The notes under the pieces were generated by a model. It made no database searches. It was not told the origin of the DNA and was given only the letters and a program-made list of their open reading frames with translations. A program made the position numbers and the translations under genes. Positions 44,300 to 52,664 of a stretch of DNA of 64,000 nucleotides are shown here, piece after piece. The stretch lies in the NCBI GenBank assembly GCA_024958715.1, contig JANWUS010000029.1:1-64000 (forward strand). Direction: 5' to 3'. Positions within the stretch are counted from its first letter, which is position 1; every line of letters begins with the position of its first letter. This DNA is from Cyanobium sp. FGCU52 (GTDB lineage Bacteria; Cyanobacteriota; Cyanobacteriia; PCC-6307; Cyanobiaceae).

Positions 44300-46170
44300 G
44301 GGCGCTGCGGCTGCTGCCGCTGCTGGCACTCCTGCCTGTGGCAGTCCTGCCCGCTTTGGCCGCGGCGGCGGACGCGGCCGACTTCGCCTCTCTGCTGCAG
44401 GAGCGCCCCGGGCGCTTCCGGCCGGTCCGCTCCACCGGCGGGATGGTGGCCGGCCAGGAGCCCCGGGCGGCAGCGGTGGGGGCGGCGATGCTCGCCGCCG
44501 GCGGCAATGCGGTCGATGCGGCGGTGGCCGCCTCCTTCGCCGAGGCGGTGACCCTGCCGGCGGCCGGCAATCTCGGCGGGGGCGGCTTCCTGCTGCTGTG
44601 GCTGCCGGGGCCGTCGCCGGCCCGCGGACGCGGCTGCCTGCCGAGCGGGCCCGGCGCAGCGGGCCCGGAACTGCCGATCGGCGGCGGCCAGGCCGTGGCG
44701 ATCGACTACCGCGAGAGCGCCCCGGCGGCGGCCACGGCGGATCAGTTCCTCCGGCCCGACGGCACGGTGGATCGCCAGCGGGCCACCCGCAGCCCGCTCA
44801 GCGCGGGCGTGCCCGGCAGCGTGGCCGGCCTGGTGCTGGCCCAGCGCTGCTACGGCCACCTGCCGCTGGCGCGGGTGATCGCCCCGGCCATCGCCCTGGC
44901 GGAGCAGGGGGTGACGGTGGACCCGTTCCTGGCCGAGTCGCTCGCCGATGCGGCCACGCTGCTGGCCGCCGATCCCGGGGCGCGGCGCACCTTCCTGCGG
45001 GCCGTGCCCGGCGGGTCGCCCCGCCCCCTGGCAGCCGGCGAGATCCTGCGCCAGCCGGAGCTTGCGGCCAGCCTGCGCCGCATCGCCCGCTCCGGCCACC
45101 AGGGGTTCTACGGCGGCCCCACCGCCGCCGCGCTCACGGCTCTGATGCGCGAGCGGGGAGGAAGGATCAGCGCCGCCGACCTGGCGGACTACCGCGCCCG
45201 GCTGGTGCGGCCGCTGCAGATCACGTTCCGGGGGCATCCGGTGCTCGCGCCCCCGCTGCCCGCCGGCGGCCTCAGCCTGCTGCAGCTGCTGAAGCTGGTG
45301 GAACCCTTCGGGCCCCTGCCCGGCGGCGCCAGCTCCGCCGCCGACCTGCACCCCCTGGCCGAGGCCATGGCCCTGGTGTTCCGCGACCGCAACGAACACC
45401 TCGGCGACCTGCCCCAGCCCGAGCCGGTCGTGCGCCGGCTGCTCGATCCCACCAGGCTTGCGGAACTGCGGCGCACGATCGATCCGCTCCGCCATCGCCC
45501 TTCGGCCGAACTGGCGGCCGGGCAGGGACGCCGCAGCGGCGGCACCAACACCACCCACCTCTCGGTGGTGGATCGCCACGGGGGCCTCGTGTCCAGCACC
45601 ACCAGCCTCAACCTGGCCTACGGCAACGGCATCAGCGTGCCCGGCGCCGGCTTCCTGCTGAACAACACCATGGACGACTTCAGCGCCGCGCCGGGCACGG
45701 CCAACGCCTTCGGCCTGATTCAGGGGGAAGCCAACGCCATCGCCCCTGGCCGCCGGCCCCTGAGCTCGATGAGCCCCACCCTGGTGTTCCGGCCCGATGG
45801 CACCCCCTGGCTGGCCACCGGCAGCCCGGGGGGCAGCCGCATCCTCACGATCGTGACCCAGGTGCTGCGCAACCGGCTGGTGCACGGCATGAACCTGGCG
45901 GGGGCGGTGGCGTCGCCCCGCATTCATAGCCAGCTCTGGCCCGACCGGCTGGAGCTCGAGGACGGCATCTCGCCCGACACCGCCGACCTGCTGCAGAAGC
46001 GTGGACATCGAATCAAGGCGGCCAACGCCATGGGAGCCGCCCACAGCGTGGAGTGGCTGGGGAAGGGACGGGGCAGCCTGGGCATGGCGGACCCTCGCCG
46101 GTCCAGCGGCCTCGCCCAGCCGGAGCCCGCTGGCCTCAGGCTGCGGTCTGGGGCTCCGAACCCGCCGTGA
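44296..46170 (+). CDS. ggt: Gamma-glutamyltransferase
   Basis: Cleaves gamma-glutamyl bonds, mainly of glutathione, outside the membrane. The 624-residue precursor has a signal peptide (LLPLLALLPVAVLPALA), the large-subunit start GMVAGQEPRAAAVGAAMLAAGG, NAVDAAVAA and GNLGGGGFLLL, and the autocatalytic cleavage site before the second Thr of GGTNTTHLSVVD, making that Thr the nucleophile of the small subunit. The pieces STTSLNLAYGNG and SPGGSRILTIVTQV complete the site. The overlap with 5-oxoprolinase links glutathione breakdown and 5-oxoproline recycling. Its last 35 bases overlap the convergent gene. Confidence 0.93.
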   Translation: MRALRLLPLLALLPVAVLPALAAAADAADFASLLQERPGRFRPVRSTGGMVAGQEPRAAAVGAAMLAAGGNAVDAAVAASFAEAVTLPAAGNLGGGGFLLLWLPGPSPARGRGCLPSGPGAAGPELPIGGGQAVAIDYRESAPAAATADQFLRPDGTVDRQRATRSPLSAGVPGSVAGLVLAQRCYGHLPLARVIAPAIALAEQGVTVDPFLAESLADAATLLAADPGARRTFLRAVPGGSPRPLAAGEILRQPELAASLRRIARSGHQGFYGGPTAAALTALMRERGGRISAADLADYRARLVRPLQITFRGHPVLAPPLPAGGLSLLQLLKLVEPFGPLPGGASSAADLHPLAEAMALVFRDRNEHLGDLPQPEPVVRRLLDPTRLAELRRTIDPLRHRPSAELAAGQGRRSGGTNTTHLSVVDRHGGLVSSTTSLNLAYGNGISVPGAGFLLNNTMDDFSAAPGTANAFGLIQGEANAIAPGRRPLSSMSPTLVFRPDGTPWLATGSPGGSRILTIVTQVLRNRLVHGMNLAGAVASPRIHSQLWPDRLELEDGISPDTADLLQKRGHRIKAANAMGAAHSVEWLGKGRGSLGMADPRRSSGLAQPEPAGLRLRSGAPNPP

Positions 46171-46657
46171 ACAGGTTGATCGCCGACATCACCATGCCGG
46201 CCGCCAGCAGGGTGCCGATCACCCAGGCCGAATCGCCGGGCCAGCCGGCGATCAGCAGCCCACCCAGCACGGCCGTCACGATGCCGTCGAGCAGCACCAG
46301 GGTGCGGGCGGGGATGGGGCGGGCAGCGGCCGCCGCCAGTTCGGTGACGCCCTCGAAGGCCACAAGGAAGCCGATGAACAGGGTCAGGCTGATGGTGCTC
46401 TGCACCGGGAACACGATCAGCGAGAGGCCGCCGAGCAGGTAGAGCACGCCGGAGAGCCCTCGCAGCACCTTGCCGCTGGTGTCGTCACTGCCGCCGAGGC
46501 GGATCAGCTGGGCCACGCCGGCGGCGATCGCCACACCGCCCAGGGCGATGGTGAACAGGGTGGCCGACACGAAGGGCAGCAGCAGCGACAGCACCGCCCC
46601 GGTCAGGAGCAGGGCGATGGTGAGCCAGCGGAGGGTGGGCGAGGCCGGGGCGGTCAC
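46136..46657 (-). CDS. HdeD-type (DUF308) membrane protein
   Basis: A 173-residue integral membrane protein with six hydrophobic segments, each pair separated by short turns: TIALLLTGAVLSLLLPFVSA, LFTIALGGVAIAAGVAQLIRL, GLSGVLYLLGGLSLIVFP and later LLDGIVTAVLGGLLIAGWP. This is the HdeD/DUF308 pattern, known in E. coli for acid resistance but unclear in cyanobacteria. Its 3' end overlaps ggt by 35 bases, in the opposite direction. Confidence 0.85.
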   Translation of the reverse strand: MTAPASPTLRWLTIALLLTGAVLSLLLPFVSATLFTIALGGVAIAAGVAQLIRLGGSDDTSGKVLRGLSGVLYLLGGLSLIVFPVQSTISLTLFIGFLVAFEGVTELAAAAARPIPARTLVLLDGIVTAVLGGLLIAGWPGDSAWVIGTLLAAGMVMSAINLFTAGSEPQTAA

Positions 46658-46800
46658 GGAGGAGGGAGCGGTTGCCTGGAGGCTAGATCGCCCTTGGTGG
46701 GCGAACGCCGACAGGTGCTGTGGCGATCCATCACAACCGCGGGCCTTGGTTCAGGCTTTCTGCTGATGTGAGGTGTCCGGGCACCGGCCGTCCGCTCCCC

Positions 46801-47298
46801 ATGCTCGACCTGCTGCCGCCGCTCAACGAGCACAACCTGCCCTGGATGGACACGATCCATCCGATCCTGGTGCACTTCGTGATCGCCATGGCGCTGATCG
46901 CGGTGGCCTTCGATCTGATCGGCGTCCTGGCCAAACGGCCCAACCTGTTCGAAGTGAGCTTCTGGAACCTGCTGGTGGCCACTGCGGCGATCTTTCTGGC
47001 GATCATCTTCGGCCAGGTGGAGGCCGGCCTGGCCCAGCCCTACGGCGGCGCCAGCAACGTGCTCAACCTGCACAGCACCCTCGGCTGGTCGCTGGCGGGC
47101 GTGCTGGGGGTGCTCACCGGCTGGCGCTACGTGATCCGCAGCCGCGATCCCTCGGTGCTGCCCCTCCCCTTCCTGGCGGCCGGCGGCGTTCTGTGCCTGC
47201 TGGTGGCGCTGCAGGTGAACCTGGGCAATCAGCTGATCTGGATCTACGGCCTGCACACCGTCCCGGTGGTGCAGGCGGTGCGGGAGGGACTGGTGTGA
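46801..47298 (+). CDS. DUF2231 membrane protein, first copy
   Basis: A 165-residue protein with four hydrophobic segments. The signature IHPILVHFVIAMALIAVAFD at the N-terminus (HP...HF before helix one) and NLHSTLGWSLAGVLGVLTGW define the DUF2231 family. The conserved His residues could bind a haem or metal. It heads the oxidase operon and overlaps the next gene by four bases (GTGA). DUF2231 genes are known neighbours of cyanobacterial alternative oxidases, so a role in assembly or electron entry is likely but unproven. Confidence 0.82.
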   Translation: MLDLLPPLNEHNLPWMDTIHPILVHFVIAMALIAVAFDLIGVLAKRPNLFEVSFWNLLVATAAIFLAIIFGQVEAGLAQPYGGASNVLNLHSTLGWSLAGVLGVLTGWRYVIRSRDPSVLPLPFLAAGGVLCLLVALQVNLGNQLIWIYGLHTVPVVQAVREGLV

Positions 47299-47873
47299 GC
47301 GCCCTCGCCGCCAACGGCCTGCCCTATGCGCAGCCGATCCATCCCAACCTGGTTCACTTCACGATCGGGCTGTTCGTGATCGCCATCGCCTTCGACGTTG
47401 CCGGCGCGCTCTATCCGCTGGAGAAGCGGGTGTTCCGCTTCCTGGCCCTGCCCGTCACCCGCGCCGGATTCCATGACGTGGGCTGGTACAACCTGCTGGC
47501 CTGCGCCGGCATCACCTTCCTCACGGTGGCCGCAGGCCTCTACGAGATGCTGCTTGCCAACCCCCTGAGCGGGGTCACCGGTGGCCTCGGGCTCGGCGCG
47601 ATGGACACCATGCTCTGGCACGGCGTGGGCGGGGTGCTGCTGCTGCTGGTGATCGTGGCCATGACGGTGTGGCGCGGCTTCCAGCGCTTCCGCTGGCGCG
47701 CCGAGATGGGCCGCCAGGTGCAGTGGAGCTACCTGCTGGTAGGCCTGGCCCTGTTCGCCGTGTTCGCCCTGCACGGCACCCTCGGCGCCGAACTGGGAGC
47801 CGAGTTCGGGGTGCACGTCACCGCGGACCAGCTGCTGGCCAGGGGTGTCGATCTGCGCGAGGCCCTGCCATGA
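47295..47873 (+). CDS. DUF2231 membrane protein, second copy
   Basis: A 192-residue paralogue of the gene before it: IHPNLVHFTIGLFVIAIAFD repeats the same signature, followed by VGWYNLLACAGITFLTVAAG, LWHGVGGVLLLLVIVAM and QWSYLLVGLALFAVFALHGTLG. The GTG start overlaps the upstream stop by four bases, and its stop overlaps ctaC by four. Two different copies suggest a heterodimer. Confidence 0.82.
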   Translation: MSALAANGLPYAQPIHPNLVHFTIGLFVIAIAFDVAGALYPLEKRVFRFLALPVTRAGFHDVGWYNLLACAGITFLTVAAGLYEMLLANPLSGVTGGLGLGAMDTMLWHGVGGVLLLLVIVAMTVWRGFQRFRWRAEMGRQVQWSYLLVGLALFAVFALHGTLGAELGAEFGVHVTADQLLARGVDLREALP

Positions 47874-48814
47874 CCGGCGAAGCCCCCTCCCGTCCTTTCC
47901 GGCCCGATCCCGCCGCGATCGTGCTGGTGGCGATCGCGGTGGCGCTCAACGTGCTGGCGAGCGTGTGGATGAGCCAGCGGGTGCACGACTGGCTGCCCGT
48001 TCAGGCCTCCAGCGCCGCCCCTTACGTCGACAACCTGTTCGCCCTTGAGGCCGGCATCGGCACCTTCATCTTCCTGGGCTGCGCGTGTGTGATGGGGTGG
48101 ACGATCCTGTTCAACCGCGCCCCCAAGTACGACATGGACGATGGGGCGCCGATCGAGGGCAACCTGCGGCTCGAGATCGTCTGGACCCTGGTGCCGCTGG
48201 TGATCGTGATGGCGATCGCCGTCCATGCGATCCAGGTGAACCAGGTGCTGGCCACCCTGGACGGCAAGGTGCGCGTCAGCAGCGGCAGCGAGGCCCTGGC
48301 GGTGGCCGGGTCCGCCGCCGGCGAGGAGCCGGTGGGACCGATCCAGGTGATCGGCCGCCAGTGGTCGTGGGAGTTCATCTACCCCGAGGGGGTGCACAGC
48401 ACCGAGCTGCACCTGCCTGTGGATCGCCGCGCCCGCCTGGAGCTGATCTCGATGGACGTGCTGCACGGCTTCTACGTGCCGGCCTTCCGGCTCAAGCAGG
48501 ACCTGGTGCCCGGCAGTGTGATCGCCTACGCCCTCACCCCCACCCGCGAAGGCCGCTACCGGCTGCGGGATTCGATGTTCAGCGGCGGCTACTTCGCCGC
48601 CAACCAGACCGACGTGGTGGTGGAAAGCGACGACGCCTACCGCGCCTGGCTCAAGGACGCCCTGCGCCGCCCCCTTGTGCCGGCCGCCAATCCCGCCACC
48701 GAACTCTGGCGCCTCCGCCGGGAGCGGGGCGACCGCGGCTGGGCCACCGTGCCGCCCGCCCCGCCGCCGCTGGTGCACGTCGACGCCGATCCCAACGCCC
48801 CCCACGACGCCTGA
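47870..48814 (+). CDS. ctaCII: Alternative oxidase subunit II without CuA site
   Basis: Subunit II of a haem-copper oxidase, 314 residues: two membrane helices (AAIVLVAIAVALNVLASVW, GIGTFIFLGCACVMGW) and the periplasmic cupredoxin domain (VIGRQWSWEFIYPEG, SMDVLHGFYVPAFRLKQD). In cytochrome c oxidases the CuA loop has CxxxC with Glu, His and Met near the end; here this loop reads YRLRDSMFSGGYFAANQTDV, so both Cys ligands and the His are gone. This is the hallmark of quinol-type alternative respiratory terminal oxidases (ARTO) of cyanobacteria. A Pro/Asp-rich tail of about 60 residues follows. Confidence 0.9.
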   Translation: MTGEAPSRPFRPDPAAIVLVAIAVALNVLASVWMSQRVHDWLPVQASSAAPYVDNLFALEAGIGTFIFLGCACVMGWTILFNRAPKYDMDDGAPIEGNLRLEIVWTLVPLVIVMAIAVHAIQVNQVLATLDGKVRVSSGSEALAVAGSAAGEEPVGPIQVIGRQWSWEFIYPEGVHSTELHLPVDRRARLELISMDVLHGFYVPAFRLKQDLVPGSVIAYALTPTREGRYRLRDSMFSGGYFAANQTDVVVESDDAYRAWLKDALRRPLVPAANPATELWRLRRERGDRGWATVPPAPPPLVHVDADPNAPHDA

Positions 48815-48826
48815 GCCGCCCCGCCG

Positions 48827-50521
48827 ATGTCCCCCACCATTCCCTTCGATCCACGCGTGCTGCGGGCTCCCCATCCGGTCCCCGGAGCCCCTGACAACTG
48901 GCGACGCTTCTTCTCCTTCAACACCGACGCCAAGGTGATCGGCATCCAGTACATCGCCGTGTCGCTGTTCTTCCTGCTGGTGGGCGGCCTGCTGGCGATG
49001 ATCATGCGGGGCGAACTGCTCACCCCACCGGCGGATCTGGTGGATCCCACCGTGTACAACGGCCTCTACACGATGCATGGAACGGTGATGCTGTTCCTGT
49101 TTCTGTTCCCGGTGCTCAACGGCTTCAACAATCTGTTGATCCCGCCGATGATCGGCGCCCCCGATATGGCCTTTCCGCGGCTGAACGCCGCGGCCTTCTG
49201 GCTGTTCCCCGTCTTCGGCGTGATCCTGATGCTGAGCTTCCTGGTGCCGGGGGGACCCTCAGGATCGGGCTGGTGGGCCTATCCGCCGGTGAGCACCCAG
49301 AACCCCCTGGGCCATTTCATCAACGGCCAGTTCCTCTGGATCCTGGCGGTGGCGCTCTCGGGGGTGAGTTCGATCATGGGAGCGGTGAACTTCTGCACCA
49401 CGATCATCCGCATGCGCGCCCCCGGCATGGGCTGGTTCCGCATGCCGATCTTCTGCTGGACCGCCCTGGCCGCCCAGGCGATCCAGCTCTGCGGCCTGCC
49501 GGTGCTCACCGCCGGGGCGGTGATGCTGCTGTTCGACCTGAGCTTCGGCACCAGCTTCTTCCGGCCGGAGGGTGGCGGCGATCCGATGCTCTATCAGCAC
49601 TTCTTCTGGTTCTATTCGCACCCGGCGGTGTATGTGATGGTGCTGCCGATCTTCGGGGTGTTCTCCGAGGTGTTTCCCGTCTACGCCCGCAAACCCCTGT
49701 TCGGCTACCACGTGGTGGCGATCGCCTCGTTCGCGATCACCTTCCTCAGTCTGATCGTCTGGGTGCACCACATGTTCTACAGCGGCACCCCCCAGTGGAT
49801 GCGCAACGTGTTCATGGTCACCACGATGCTGATCGCCGTGCCCACCGGCATCAAGGTGTTCGCCTGGCTCGGCACCCTCTGGCGGGGCAAGCTGAGGCTC
49901 ACCACGCCGATGCTGTTCTGCCTGGGCGGGCTGTTCAACTTCATCTTCGCCGGCATCACCGGCATCATGCTGGCCACCGTGCCCGTGGACATCCATGTGG
50001 GCAACACCTACTTCGTGGTAGGCCACTTCCACACCGTGATCTTCTCCACCATCACCTACGGCGTGTTCGCCGCCATCTACCACTGGTTCCCCAAGTTCAC
50101 CGGCCGCATGACCTACGAGGGCCTGGGCCAGCTGCACTTCGTGCTCACCTTCCTCGGCAGCCAGCTCAACTTCCTGCCGATGCACTGGGCCGGGCTCATG
50201 GGCATGCCCCGCCGCGTCGCCTCCTACGACCCGGAGTTCGCCGGCGCCAACGTGCTCGCCAGCCTCGGGGCCTTCCTGCTGGGGGTGGCCACCCTTCCCT
50301 TCCTGATCAACATCGTGAGCTCCTGGGCGCGGGGGGCCAAGGCCCCGGCCAACCCCTGGCAGGCGATCGGCCTGGAGTGGCTGCTGCCCTCGCCGCCGCC
50401 GGCGGAGAACTTCGGCGAACACGTCCCCGTGGTGATCGCCGGCCCCTACGGCTACGGCCTGGGCCGCGATCTGGTCGAAGACCAGGAGAGCGTCGTGCAG
50501 CGCTCCCTGCAGGAGGCCTGA
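48827..50521 (+). CDS. ctaDII: Terminal oxidase subunit I
   Basis: Catalytic subunit of a haem-copper oxidase, 564 residues and about twelve helices. Haem and copper ligands are visible: His in TMHGTVMLFLFLFP (haem a), HPAVY (CuB His and the Tyr cross-link), HH in WVHHMFYSG (CuB) and the His pair in VVGHFHTVIF (high-spin and low-spin haem). The segment YSHPAVYVMVLP, with Tyr-Ser before HP and Ala instead of Glu (HPEVY), is the A2 type of proton channel. With subunit II lacking CuA, this points to a quinol oxidase. Confidence 0.93.
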   Translation: MSPTIPFDPRVLRAPHPVPGAPDNWRRFFSFNTDAKVIGIQYIAVSLFFLLVGGLLAMIMRGELLTPPADLVDPTVYNGLYTMHGTVMLFLFLFPVLNGFNNLLIPPMIGAPDMAFPRLNAAAFWLFPVFGVILMLSFLVPGGPSGSGWWAYPPVSTQNPLGHFINGQFLWILAVALSGVSSIMGAVNFCTTIIRMRAPGMGWFRMPIFCWTALAAQAIQLCGLPVLTAGAVMLLFDLSFGTSFFRPEGGGDPMLYQHFFWFYSHPAVYVMVLPIFGVFSEVFPVYARKPLFGYHVVAIASFAITFLSLIVWVHHMFYSGTPQWMRNVFMVTTMLIAVPTGIKVFAWLGTLWRGKLRLTTPMLFCLGGLFNFIFAGITGIMLATVPVDIHVGNTYFVVGHFHTVIFSTITYGVFAAIYHWFPKFTGRMTYEGLGQLHFVLTFLGSQLNFLPMHWAGLMGMPRRVASYDPEFAGANVLASLGAFLLGVATLPFLINIVSSWARGAKAPANPWQAIGLEWLLPSPPPAENFGEHVPVVIAGPYGYGLGRDLVEDQESVVQRSLQEA

Positions 50522-50525
50522 GCCG

Positions 50526-51125
50526 ATGACCACCCTGCCGGCCCCCCCAGCCGCGGACGCCGCCGCCAACGGCCAGCACGGCCACGGCGGCCACAACCTC
50601 ACCGGCTTCGTTCTCTTCCTCTGCTCGGAGAGCCTGATCTTCCTGGCGTTCTTCGCCGGCTACATCACGTTCAAGCTCTCCTCGCCGGTGTGGCTGCCGC
50701 CGGGGGTGGAGGGGCTGGAACTGCGCGGACCGCTGCTGTATTCGGTGGTGCTGGTGAGCAGCAGCCTGGTGATCGTGCTGGCGGAGCGAGCCCTGCACCA
50801 GCGCCGGCTCGTGGCCTTCCGCTGCTGGTGGGCGCTGACGATGCTGATGGGGGCGGTGTTCCTCTACGGCCAGGCCAGCGAATGGCTGCAGTTGCCCTTC
50901 GCCCTCGGCAGCGGCGTGTTCGGCGGCTGCTTCTACCTGCTCACCGGCTTCCACGGCCTGCACGTGCTCACCGGCATCGTGCTGATGGCGCTGATGCTGT
51001 GGCGTTCGTTCCGCCCCGGCAACTACGACGGCGGTGAAGCTGGGGTGGCGTCGGTGGCGCTGTTCTGGCACTTCGTGGATGTGATCTGGGTGGTGCTGTT
51101 CCTGCTGATCTACGTATGGCGATGA
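50526..51125 (+). CDS. ctaEII: Terminal oxidase subunit III
   Basis: A 199-residue, five-helix subunit III: LTGFVLFLCSESLIFLAFFAGYITF with the Glu of the family, LLTGFHGLHVLTGIVLMALML and FWHFVDVIWVVLFLLIYVW. It lacks the two first helices of mitochondrial subunit III, as usual for the short bacterial form. It begins four bases after ctaDII and its end overlaps the GMC gene by 4 to 10 bases. Confidence 0.94.
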   Translation: MTTLPAPPAADAAANGQHGHGGHNLTGFVLFLCSESLIFLAFFAGYITFKLSSPVWLPPGVEGLELRGPLLYSVVLVSSSLVIVLAERALHQRRLVAFRCWWALTMLMGAVFLYGQASEWLQLPFALGSGVFGGCFYLLTGFHGLHVLTGIVLMALMLWRSFRPGNYDGGEAGVASVALFWHFVDVIWVVLFLLIYVWR

Positions 51126-52639
51126 TCATCGACGAGCGCACCTACGACGTCGTTGTGATCGGCAGTGGTGCCGGCGGCGGCACCCTCGCCGGGGAACTGG
51201 CCGTGGCCGGGCGGTCGGTGCTGCTGCTGGAGCGGGGGGAGGGGATGCCCCTGGCCGACCAGAACGTGGCCGATGTGAATCTCTTCCGCCGCCGCCGCTA
51301 CCACCCGGAGGAACCCTGGTTCGGCACCGACGGCGATCCCTTCGCTCCCCAGACGGTGCATGCCTGGGGCGGCAACACCAAGATCTGGGGCGGCGTGCTG
51401 CAGCGCATGCGCGAACGGGAGTTCGGCGGCCTCGAGCACCAGGAGGGCAGGGCGCCTGCCTGGCCCTTCGGCTACGACGAACTCGCCCCCTGGTACGACC
51501 GGGCCGAAGCCCTCTACCGGGTGCACGGTGAGGCGGGCCTCGATCCCAGCGAACCGCCCCGGTCGGCGGCCTACCCCCATCCGCCCCGGCCGATCGAGCC
51601 GTTCCTGCAGGCGCTGCGCGAGGGATTCGAGCGCCAGGCCCTCCATCCCTACGCCCTGCCCCTGAGCTGGTCGCCGTCGCAGGAGGATCCCACCGGTGAC
51701 GCCGAGCAGTTCGGGGTGGAGCGCGGCGACGGCGCCGCCGGCTTCGAGCGCCGCGGCGATACCCGGGTGCTGGCCCTGCACACCGACCCCTCCGGCCGGC
51801 GGGTGGTGGGGGTGGAGGCCAGCGTGGGCGGCCAGCGCTGGCTGTTCCGCGGCCAGCAGGTGGTGCTCGCCGCCGGGGCGATCCACACGCCCGCGATCCT
51901 GCTGCGCTCGGCCTCCGATCGCCACCCCCGCGGCCTGGCGAACGACTCCGACCTGGTGGGCCGCAACCTGATGAAGCTGCAGCTCACGGCGATCCTGCAG
52001 CGGGCCAGCCAGCCCAATTCGGGCCGCTACGGCCGCAGCCTCGGCTTCACCGACCACTACTGGGGCGATCGCAACGTGAGCTTCCCGCTCGGCTGCATCC
52101 AGAGCGGCGGTGGCGTGCTGCAGGACCCCCTGTTCGCCGAATCGCCGCCCCTGCTCTCGCTCGTCACCCGCCTGCTGAGCGATGGCGCCCTGGAATGGCT
52201 CGCCGACCGTTCGATCACCTGGTGGGCGATGAGTTCGGTGCTGCCCGAAGCCGACAACCGGGTGCAGCTGAAGGGGGAGCGGATCTCGGTGGCCTACCTG
52301 CCCAACAACCGCGAAGCCCACGACCGGCTGGTGTACCGCTGGCTCGACACGATGCAGCGCGTCGAGGACGATCCCCTCACCACCGTGGTACAGCGCACGC
52401 CGATCATTCCCCGCGGCGAGGCGCCCCAGAGCGTGGTGGGCTACGCCTGCGGCACCTGCCGCATGGGCAGCGATCCAGCCAGCTCGGTGGTGGACGGCGA
52501 GGGCCGCTGCCATGGCCTCGAGAACCTGTGGATCGCCGATGCCTCGGTGCTGCCAACGGCTCCCGCCGTGGGTTTCGGCCTCACCGTGATCGCCCTTGCC
52601 CTGCGCCAGGCCGCTCGCCTGAACACCGAACTGGGCTGA
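51116..52639 (+). CDS. GMC-family FAD-dependent oxidoreductase
   Basis: A 507-residue flavoprotein (505 if the ATG at 51122 is used; that one makes an ATGA overlap with ctaEII). The FAD motif is VVVIGSGAGGGTLAGELA with LLLERGEG, then AWGGNTKIWGGVLQRMRE, and the C-terminal GMC segment GTCRMGSDPASSVVDG and LWIADASVLPTAPAVGFG. In most GMC enzymes the last segment carries Asn-Pro (NPTLTI) with the catalytic Asn; here it is VGFGLTV, so that Asn is missing. It could oxidise an alcohol or sugar and hand electrons to quinone, but the substrate is unknown. No signal peptide is seen, so it is probably cytoplasmic. Confidence 0.85.
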   Translation: MAMIIDERTYDVVVIGSGAGGGTLAGELAVAGRSVLLLERGEGMPLADQNVADVNLFRRRRYHPEEPWFGTDGDPFAPQTVHAWGGNTKIWGGVLQRMREREFGGLEHQEGRAPAWPFGYDELAPWYDRAEALYRVHGEAGLDPSEPPRSAAYPHPPRPIEPFLQALREGFERQALHPYALPLSWSPSQEDPTGDAEQFGVERGDGAAGFERRGDTRVLALHTDPSGRRVVGVEASVGGQRWLFRGQQVVLAAGAIHTPAILLRSASDRHPRGLANDSDLVGRNLMKLQLTAILQRASQPNSGRYGRSLGFTDHYWGDRNVSFPLGCIQSGGGVLQDPLFAESPPLLSLVTRLLSDGALEWLADRSITWWAMSSVLPEADNRVQLKGERISVAYLPNNREAHDRLVYRWLDTMQRVEDDPLTTVVQRTPIIPRGEAPQSVVGYACGTCRMGSDPASSVVDGEGRCHGLENLWIADASVLPTAPAVGFGLTVIALALRQAARLNTELG

Positions 52640-52664
52640 GCCTTCGGCTGGCGGAGCCCTCGGC

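Noticed and set aside
40424-44329. A 1301-codon open frame on the minus strand opposite 5-oxoprolinase
   Set aside because: It is antisense to a clear gene, is made of His/Gly/Ala/Gln-rich residues and has no motif. In DNA this GC-rich, stop codons are rare in antisense frames.
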